Shown here: piece after piece, positions 54,172 through 64,000 of the stretch
Layout of the letters: each line of letters starts with the position of its first letter
Numbering within the stretch: the first letter of the stretch is position 1
Assembly: GCA_003344405.1 (NCBI GenBank)
Contig: NOWV01000005.1
Location: 620,001 to 684,000, forward strand
Direction: 5' to 3'
DNA: 64,000 nucleotides
DNA from: Trichoplax sp. H2
Lineage: Eukaryota; Placozoa; Uniplacotomia; Trichoplacea
Translations under genes and position numbers: made by a program
The notes under the pieces: model-generated
What the model was told of the DNA's origin: nothing
What the model saw: only the letters and a program-made list of their open reading frames with translations
Databases searched by the model: none

Positions 54172-57100
54172 TTATACATTTTCACTCTTACTAGGTATAT
54201 CTTCGACAGATGGTGTATTATAAATATCCGCTAGATGTTTAAATCGTGGTCCCCATACATTCAAATAACTAAATGATGCTTGATCATCTTCCATAACTTC
54301 ATCATCTTCAATCACTTCTAGCGAGCTCAATGATCCAGCAGGGGTACTTTTACCTTCATCAGCATAGTATTTGACAGAATCATCTCGCACGTATCGTTTC
54401 ATTAATTCATCTGGATCGATCGATTTCGATGAAGGCAAACCATTCTTAATTACAACACTTCCATTGGACATTTGTCGTAGATTATAAGAATAAGATCTTT
54501 TAGATGAATTACTGGGTGATAATGGTATCTTAACCGGTAAAGAACTTATTGAATCAGGTAATGGATTCTTTAATATATTAAGATCGTAATTATCGACGTC
54601 ATCTTCGCCACCACCTTCGATTCGATAGGTTGCAATATTAGCGCTGCCTTTTTTGGCATACTCTAATTTTTCACGAATTTTTCGCTTATTACGCGATTGT
54701 ATAATAAGACAAATTATAAGAATGCATAAAAATGCTAATATAGCACCACCACCAATTCCTGAATAAGTGAGAATTTCTTGCATTTGAGCAGCTGGACCAC
54801 CAAATTGACATTCTGGGCCAAAGTGACCATGATGACATGAGCATTGAAATTGACTATTAGCTATATTACAAGTGCCATTATTTTGACAAGGATTTCTCGT
54901 TCGACAAATATCAATACACCTATGAGCATCCCATAAATCATCGCAATACAAATTTGATGGACACACGGATTTACGAATGCAGCCCATTGAACGACATCCA
55001 AGATAGATACTATCAACGAAATCTTGAGTAACTCCACTAACTGATTGATTGGCTAAAATTGTTCTTCCGTTATAACGAAAATCATCGACGCAACCCATGA
55101 AATTTTCTGATGAATTAGTCCTTATATTAAATCTTTCAGGAACACCACCAAAGTATAACTGATACCTTTCACTACCGGAAATAATTAATAATTGATCTTG
55201 GCTTGCATCGGATAGTTGAAAGTACTTGATTTTATTATTAACTTTTAACGATGCAACGTTGCCAATACGTTCAGCCGTAATTAGACACCAGGTACCCTGA
55301 TCGCATGCTACATCAATAGTTGTACTTTGAGCAGGATAGCTTGGTAATTGGACGATATATCTAATACTTCCATTGACCATCTGTGATATTAGGAAGACGC
55401 ATAAAATGTTAAAGATAGTTATTGATATAGTTAGTACATAATGTTCCATAATTACCAAAAAATCAAGGCAAATATCTAGTTTTTAAGTCAAGATTCAGTT
55501 TTACTTAATAAGTTTATAATTTACCTGAATCATTTCCAAACTATTTGAGCTACCGGTATCGACGAAAAGTAGCAAAGAATTAGAACGATCTCGGGTTATA
55601 ACTTTAAACTCGAATTTACTGTAAGTAACGGTCCATAATTGGCTGATATCATAGCGTATATAGCCTCGAGTATTATTAGGAATACGAGCCGAAACAGTTT
55701 CTGAAAAGTTAAAAGAAAATAATATTGCCTCTAGTTAATCATTTCATCGAGCTTTGCTAGCTGATTGTGCAATTTGCGCTTACGTTTTAGAAAGAAATTA
55801 ATAACCATCATGCATCGATTTATTTTATATATAGAACACATCTGACATTACCACATAGAATAGATATCAAAAGGAATTTAATGTATAACTTACTTATTTG
55901 ACAGCTGTCGCCACTATACCCTAGATTACATTCGCAAATACTTCTCGACCAGGATCGGACACATTTGCCATTATTATTGCAACTACTCGAACATTCGGCA
56001 GTCGAAGAGCAATAACGGCTTGTACGTGATTCTCTTAACGGGTTGTCCAAATCTTGTAATTCTCCATTAACTTTAAAATTTCGAATACAACCTTGATATG
56101 ACGGTACACGCAGATTTTTATTTTGGACAATGTAAGCATCAATATAAAGTCCACCAAGTTGTACAGGTGCATTTCCTGCGATATACCTATAAATGAAAGA
56201 ACTTTTTGATTAAAAATCTCTCTAGCTAAAGTTATCCTAAAAGTTATACGATTACATTATTTCGATGAAGTTTAAATGATTCTACAACACTGTTAGTGTA
56301 TCTTTATATTGATGGCGTAAATTTTGTTAAATCAGATCATTATATTAAATTATTTCAATTTTATTATTCATAATGAATACCTAGCTGCCACTGGTAGAAT
56401 TCTACTCGCTGAGCATTTACTTCGATCTTGAGCTAACGTCCCATTAACATCAATCAGTGGTGCTTTTAAGCAATCATCGACGACAACACTGAGAATCTGC
56501 AATCACAATTTTATAATTATGTAAATTGATTAAATAACAAAATCTATTTCAAAGCAGATATGGAACTATACATGTATTCTAACTGATCGTAGGAATATTG
56601 AATCTAATTTGCGGTGTCATAATTATCGTGATCGGTTTCGAACAAATACAAAACAATATCCTATACTATTTGTATGAATACCTTGCCATCATATTGAAAT
56701 TTAACTTTATGCCAACGACCGTCATTTAAGTTACCATTCGCTACAACTAAGGTGCCTGATGCAGCAGAATTGCTTGATGTTGAAACGGAAAAGATCACTT
56801 CAATTCTTCCACCAATTAATTCAATAGCGAGGAAATTACCATTACTACCAGAGACTGGACCAGTATATAATAATAAACCTTCACTATTGGTCGTTGTAAA
56901 TTCCATTTCAAGCGTTAATTGATTACACTTCGGTAATGAGCGTAGCCAGAAATAAGAATTGCCTTGGAAACTACGTGTTCTCCATTGACAATATTGGCCA
57001 TCATAACCTGGCAGACATTGGCATATTGCACCTGCTGTCAGACTTTGTTGGCATTTGCCATTATGAAGGCATGGTAAATGATTCGCTTGGCAATTTTGTA

Positions 57101-60100
57101 GGACTGGTATAAAATTACATTGATAGCAAACTGGTTTAACGACAACGTCAACACCAGTAAATGATTTACTACCAGGACTAACAAAATTAATTGAATTATT
57201 AGTAGTAACATTAGTCCTACAACCACTTAAGCAATTATTGGTTTGGCAGGCATCGACACCAATTTGATTAATGTATAAACCAGTTTGTTCTTCTAGTGAA
57301 GCTTTCTGCATCATTAAACGACTTTCAATAACATCTTTAGCATAATATGGACTGCCATGAGCTGCAAACATGATATCGATAGCTTGAGCAGTGGATTGTG
57401 ATGGATTAGCTGCTTGTACATTAATAATATCCACAATAATTGGTGTAGTAGTCCGTAAGATATTTGCAACAGCTTTACGGAATGATTCGTAATAATAAGA
57501 TACAAAATCGTTAGGATTAATACCAGCAGCTTGGATCGATGCAATATTGATTAATGCATCTGTTGAACGTGATTCTGATTTAATAACTACGCTGGAGGTA
57601 ACATCAGCAAATTTACCATCACTAACACGAACTGACAAACGGAATTCTTTATTCATAGGTAGACCAGGTCGACAGTAAATCATGCCATTTGTTCGATTGA
57701 TTGAAAACCATCTTTCTTCATTCCCACTAATAATGGAATAATTCTTTTGATTACGGTCGTCATCAGGGTCAGGACTATAGACGTAGCCAACATTGCCACC
57801 ATTAAATTTATCATTATAGCCTACAATATCGATATTGACAATACCAGTACGATGTTGATTATCATTTTCATCCATAACCGTAACTAAAACTTGTGTTACT
57901 GCACTCATCGGTGGTATACCACTATCGGTTGCTCGAACCGTTAATCGATATTGGCTCTTTTTCTCACGATCAAATAATCGATCGACAGTTTGTAAGACCC
58001 CAGTGCGAGAATCTAAGGTAAAATGACGTGTATCATTATCCGATCCAAGCAAGGTAAAGGTAAATGGTGCACCATTATTAGCAGAATCAGGATCGATTGC
58101 TTTTAATTGGGTCACATTTTGTGTTTTTTTCCTATTTTCCATAATTTTACCATGATAGCGTAAAGGTATAAAAACTGGCCCATTATCATTAACATCGTCT
58201 AAGTAGACATAAACTGGTATTTCACTATATAGCGGTGGTTGTCCACGATCTGTTGCTCGGACAGTTAAGGTATAGTAATGATCAGGGATTAATTTACTTT
58301 CACGATCGAGTGGCAACCTAACAGTAATAACACCCGTTAATGGATCGATTGCAAAGGATTGAATTGGATCGCCAGCAACGATAGAATAGAAGAGTTCCCC
58401 ATTACGACCTTGCTCTGGATCGCTTGCAATAACTTGAGTCACAAATAAACCAGGTCGAGCTGCTTCACTAATGGTAATATTTTGACTGGTTGGATTAGTA
58501 AATCGTGGTGGTATATCATTAAAATCGCCAATATAGATTTCAATATAAGCAGTGTCTTTCAACGTTGGTACACCACGATCTTGGACCATAACCGTTAAAT
58601 TATAAAATTGCTTGGATTCATAATCTAATTTATTCTCACTGACGGTTAGCAAACCACTTTCAGCATCGACAGCAAATTGAACTGGTGTATTACCTGAGAT
58701 GATAGAATAAAGTAGAGCTCCATTAGAGCCAATATCATTATCGCTTGCCTCTAAACGTAGTATTGGAAATCCTAATGGTGCATGTTCTGATATATTGGCT
58801 GAAAACATAGAAGTTTTAAAATGGGGTGAGTGATCATTCGAATCGGTGACTTGGATTAATACGTTAACTTGTCCTGATAATGGTGGTTGGCCACGATCTG
58901 TAGCCCTTACGATAACTGTATAATTGGCCACTGCTTCACGATCAAGTTGGCGTTGTGTCTTAATCATACCATTATCAGCATCAATAGTAAAAGTACCATC
59001 AGCATCATCGACTAAGCTATAAATAAATCGTGAATTATTGCCAATATCATTATCAAGTGCAGTAACTGGTCGTACATTAACGGGTGGAGGAGCATTTTCT
59101 AGTGCATAACCAATATAAGGTTGATCAGGGAAATAAGGTCTTTCATCGTTAACATCATCGAGATAAACTCGACAATCAGCAAAACTAGATAATTGTGGTT
59201 CGCCATTATCGGTAGCAACACAACTAAATTCGTAGACATCTTTGGTTTCACGATCCAATTGTGCATTAGTTTTAACTACACCAGTTTGCTCGACAATAAA
59301 TAATGGTGGATCGACATCGGTAATACCTTGACCTCTTAAGCTATAAGTTAAGAGATTACCAACTGTTTTATCGGGATCTGTTGCGTAAATGTTGAATAAC
59401 GTTGTACCTATTGGTGTATCCTCTTTTATTCGTGCTGTGTAGCTAAATTTAGTAAATTGTGGACGGTTATCATTGACATCCGTAACGCTAATATTAACAA
59501 TCGTTGTACCATAGAAGCGTCCATCGAATGCTTGCAGTGTTAATGAATAACTTGTTTCTTTTTCGTAATTTAAACATTTCTCAACAGTAATACGACCGTT
59601 ATTATCCACAGCAAAGCGGCTATCATGATTTCCTTTAATAAAGAAATAGGATAATTTCGTATTCTCACTGGAATCTTCATCGGTAGCAGTAACAGTGGTG
59701 ACAACATAGCCAGTTTCCACATTTTCAGCTACCGTTGCCGTATAATATTGCTCTGCAAATCGAGGTGGTGAATCATTGACATCTAATATTTGGACACGAA
59801 CAGAGGAAGTTGAAGATTGCGGTGGTTTTCCATTATCCGTTGCTTTGACGATGACAGTATAATATCGTAAAGAACTTTCACGATCGAAAACTACTGCAGT
59901 TCGAATTTGTCCAGTACGCGCATTAATTAAAAATTTACCTCGTGATGCAGGTATATCTTCAACAAGTGAATAAATAATTAATGTACTACTATTACCATCA
60001 CGATCGATCGCTTTAATTTGATTGCCTTCTAACGGAGTACCAACAGGTGTATTTTCGCGTACATATTGAGAATATAAGGCCAATGTAAATCGTGGTGGAT

Positions 60101-63100
60101 TATCATTAACATCGATAATTTGAATAATCACCGTAGAGAAGGTGGTTACTTGTTGATTGCCATTATCTAAGCGTCCAATTACTTTTAATTCAAATTGGGG
60201 TGTAACTTCATAATCTAAGCTATCTGTAACACCAATTTGACCAGTAATAATATTAATACTAAATTTAGGTGGATTATTGGTTTTGGGTAGATTGCCTGGC
60301 TCAAGAGCATACGTTGCAATCCATGCATTGCTATCATCACCAGCCATATAGGCATTAACGGTAGCTACTATTGTGCCAACATTGGCACTTTCAACAATTT
60401 GAGCTTGATAGCGATCTTGTGTAAATCGAGCAGCGTTATTAGTTTGGACTTGGATGACCACTGGTGCAACACTTTGTAATGGTGGTTGACCATTATCGAT
60501 TGCAACAGCTAAAAATCGATATTCACGCTTATTGCCATCTAATGAACGCGCTGTTGATAGGATACCATTAGTTGGATCAATTTGGAAGTATAAGGCATCA
60601 TCTGATTGATCCAATGAATAAGTAACAGCACCACTATTGCCAGTATCATTATCCGATGCTACTAAAGTGATAATACGTGTATTAATGGGTACATTTAATA
60701 GCACCGAGCCGAAATATTGCTTAAATTCAAAGCTTGGTGAATTATCATTAATATCTGTAACGCGTACATTAAATGTGCAAAAACCACTCATGACTTCAGA
60801 TAAACTGCTGTTATTGCCACCATCAGTGGCACGTACAGTAATCGAATATAGCGATTGCCTTTCGCGATCAAATTCACGATTGGTTGTGATAGCCCCTGTT
60901 TTGGCATCGATGTTGAAATGTTTAGGCTGGTTAGCATCAAGAACTAAGGAATAAGAAATAAGACCAAATGAACCTTCATCATCATCGCTTGCTGTAACAG
61001 TAAGAACTGTTGAGCCAGAAGGTTGATGTTCAGCTATCGTCGGTGCATAAGTATTGCATTGAGTAAAGACTGGTTTATGATCGTTAATATCATTAATATC
61101 AATGATGACATTGGTATAACCAGTTAATCGTGAATCTGATGCAGCTACTCTTAACGAATAGCTACGCTGACGGAAATTAGGATTAGGATTACTACGTAAA
61201 CGTATGACACCAGAAACAGAATCGATGACAAAATTGCCTTCTGTATTGCCACCAATGATAGTATAAGTTATGACTTTACTGTCTAAATCGAATGCAATGA
61301 CTGTGGCTACTGTTTCACCACCAGGTGCATTTTCATCAACGCTAAAACGATAATTTTCTAATGAAAATTTGGGTGCTTCATCATTCGTATCGATAACTGG
61401 GATAGTTACACGAGCTTGACTAGAGCGTGATGGTGTTCCTAAATCTTGAACAGTGACAATAAAACTGTAGACTTGTTTATTTTCATAATTGAGCTGTTTA
61501 CTAATTTCGACAGCACCGCTAACTTCGTCAATTTTAAAATATTCACTTTGGATAGAATAGCGTAATTGGCCACTGGTACCACTATCGCAATCGGTTGCAC
61601 TAACTTGAACAACTTGGGTACCAACGGAAGCGGTTTCAGGTATAGCTTGGCTCGGTTCATATTCAGTTTTTGTAAATTGTGGTGTACAATCATTCGAATC
61701 GGTAATAGTAATGGTCGCTTGGACTTGCGATGACAGAGGATTTGCTTCACTTTCTGTTGCACGAATAGTTAATGTATAATCATGTTGATCATTTTCATAA
61801 TCTAGGCCGAAAGGTGCTGTAATTAAACCAGTATCTGCATTAATAGTAAAGCGTGAATTAACATTCCCATTTAGAATGGAGTAAATAATACCACGACCTG
61901 AAAAACTAATAGCACGAACAGTTAAGATTGGTAAATTACGCAGTTGGCTTTCAGCAACCGTAGCTCGATAACGAGATTGTGTAAATTGTGGTGGACGATT
62001 TTCAACACGCACTAATATAACCGCATCATCGCTCGTTTGTGGTGGATTGCCTTTATCCACAGCTCGAACAACTAATTGAATTCGTTGGCCTAATTGCAAT
62101 TTTGCACCTGTAGTTGTAATCACACCTGTTACTGGATTAACACTAAATGGGCCTGATGATGATGGATCTAATTGGTACTCGACTAGGCTATTACTTCCTT
62201 CATCGGCATCTGATGCACGTAAACGATAAACAGATGTGCCTACAACAGCATTTTCATTCACTGTTGCTTCATAAGGTGCTGGCATGGTAAAAATTGGCTT
62301 GTTATCGTTAAAATCGATAACAGTAACTTCGACAATCCGTGTAGTAAAATCAATCCCCGATGTAATCGGTGATACTTGTGTTATTAATTTATATTTCATA
62401 TTAGCTTCACGATCGATCGTAGCGCCAACAGTGATCAGACCCGTTCTTGGATTAATTTTAAATTGTGTAATATTAGGGAATGCAATTATAAAATAAGGAT
62501 TGGTTAATGTTGTCGTTAATTTAGTCACAGTTGTATCAATAGGTGAATTTTCTCGTACAGCAACTTGCTGTGCTTGATTAGATGGTGGTAAATTAATAAT
62601 AATGACACAAGCTGTTGCTTGACTTCGTTTCGATGGTTTACCATTGTCGATCGCTGATACTTGAAAACGATAGGGACTAAGAACACCACGCATTAATTTT
62701 AAGTTGGTAATAACACCTGTTCTGCTATTAATTGCAAAATGTTCTTTAGCTGAATTGGTATCAATCTGATAATTAATAGTATTTTCCGAGGAATTATCAT
62801 AATCAATAGCTTGCAATTGCATGATTGTACTACCGATAGGAATACCAATATCGACTTCACTTGGTAATTCGCCATATTGGAGATGGTTAAATAAAGGTGT
62901 ATATTCATTTTCATCGGTAACGGATATCGTGACTTTAATATCAGAATCACGTCCACTAATATCTGTAGCACGTACAATTAAATCAAATGTATTCTCCTTT
63001 TCATAATCTAGCGGTTTCCGTGTTGTAATCCAGCCATTACCACTATTAATTGCAAAAGCATCGGAAGTATCACCAGATACAATTTGATAGCGTATACGAT

Positions 63101-64000
63101 CATTGCTTAATGCACGGGTTTGGACTACTTCTGTATTTGCTAGCATATTCTCACGTACATAACCCAAAAAATTAGCCTGGACAAAATAAGGTGGTGTTAC
63201 AGGTGGAAAATTAATACCAATAAATAATGTTACTTCATCATATTTGGGTGTAGTCCCGCCATCTGTTGCTCGAATAGTTAATCCATATTGGAAATCGATA
63301 CGATTTAATGGTTTAACTACTTTAATATCGCCTGTAATCGAATCAACATCGAAACGACCTTCTTTGCTTGCGTCTTCAACTAAGCTGTAAGTAACACGAC
63401 CATTAGCACCATCATCAGGATCAGTAGCAGTTAAACGAGCAATCACTGTACCTACATGAACAGTGACAGAAATAAAGCAAAATTTGGGTGTATCAGCAAC
63501 AAATTGGGGCTTATTATCATTGCGATCATCGACGGCAACTTGAACGCGTGCTAGCGATTGCCGACTTGGTGTACCACCATCGACAGCTCGAATTGTTATA
63601 CTATGATGGCGTTGTTGCTCATAATCTAAGCTACGTCGTGTCCGTATAACGGCTGTTTTGGGATCAATTGCAAAATAACTATTCGATTGTGGACTACCAA
63701 AGCTATCGATACTATAGGTAATTTGGCCATTATTGCCATGGTCAGGATCAGTAGCATTCATTTGAATTAATGTGGTACCAACAGGCGCATCTTCACCAAT
63801 TTTTGTATAATAACTTGTCTGAGAAAATTCTGGCGGATGATCATTAACATCACGTAATGTAACCATTACACTAGCACGAGCTGTTGTATAACCAAGACGA
63901 CCTTGCATGGTAATAACTAATTGATCTTGTGCTATTTGCTCTAAATCAAGTCGACGTTGCAATGTCACTCTCATTCTTTGATCGATACAGAAATAAGACT
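54172..64000 (-). CDS. Type III classical cadherin with catenin-binding tail (N-terminus beyond window)
   Basis: Calcium-dependent adhesion receptor of adherens-junction type. Exons, gene order: 64000-56682 (open at the right edge), 56496-56381, 56186-55894, 55700-55525, 55380-54172, about 3036 residues visible. The large exon encodes about 21 extracellular cadherin repeats, most ending in DxNDNxPxF-type calcium motifs (some degenerate). Then come the membrane-proximal region typical of type III cadherins, a Cys-rich segment, EGF, laminin-G, EGF, a second laminin-G, EGF and a transmembrane helix (54700-54774). The tail has YRIEGGGEDDVDNYDLN (54577-54627, p120-catenin site) and GSLSSLEVIEDD...YLNVWGPRFKHLADIY (54217-54339, beta-catenin site). 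No stop in frame before 64000; the reading frame continues upstream of the ATG near 63974, so that ATG is not the start. Confidence 0.95.

Noticed and set aside
57038-63006. Many medium open frames on either strand across the cadherin exon
   Set aside because: They are out-of-frame shadows of the long cadherin reading frame.

Overview
The window is nuclear DNA of an animal. It is AT-rich, genes are split by many short GT-AG introns (mostly about 60-300 bp), and every recognisable gene has a clear metazoan orthologue: ELMO, phospholipase C-gamma, TMEM70, proteasome beta-5, DHX16, a C-terminal-motor kinesin of KIFC3 type, mitochondrial ribosome recycling factor and a type III classical cadherin. 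Compact intron-rich genes, low GC, an ancestral-type cadherin with EGF and laminin-G modules, and orthologues close in length to the human ones all point to an early-branching animal. A placozoan (Trichoplax-like) is my best guess, by inference only. I see no prokaryotic, plasmid, phage or CRISPR content.

Layout. 1-4700 (minus): 5' part of an ELMO gene, with its 3' part beyond the left edge. Its two largest introns hold tandem arrays. 4701-10539: no gene seen, two further degenerate tandem arrays. 10540-22348 (plus): complete phospholipase C-gamma in about 38 exons. 24234-24839 (minus): intronless TMEM70. 25249-26959 (plus): PSMB5, head-to-head with TMEM70 over a 409-bp shared promoter. 27665-33109 (minus): DHX16 in 22 exons, tail-to-tail with PSMB5. 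33110-43119: about 10 kb without a convincing gene, containing clustered GTAC-type palindromes and a four-copy tandem array. 43120-49163 (plus): KIFC3-like kinesin-14 in 16 exons. 49164-51152: intergenic, with one hairpin element. 51153-52781 (plus): mitochondrial ribosome recycling factor in 6 exons. 54172 to beyond 64000 (minus): the cadherin, with its N-terminus beyond the right edge.

The genes are not an operon and do not form one pathway. Several are core housekeeping functions (proteolysis, splicing, mitochondrial translation, ATP synthase assembly). ELMO, PLC-gamma, KIFC3 and the classical cadherin belong to the signalling, cytoskeletal and adhesion toolkit of multicellular animals. 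Exon models were built by hand from splice sites, reading phase and remembered family alignments. Phases close in frame for every complete gene (PLC-gamma 1283 aa, PSMB5 276 aa, DHX16 1037 aa, kinesin 1053 aa, MRRF 247 aa). I did not find a new biological system. The points most worth a second look are the cadherin with its complete catenin-binding tail, the GTAC palindrome clusters near promoters, the set of unrelated 130-150-bp-period arrays, and two hairpin-forming elements.
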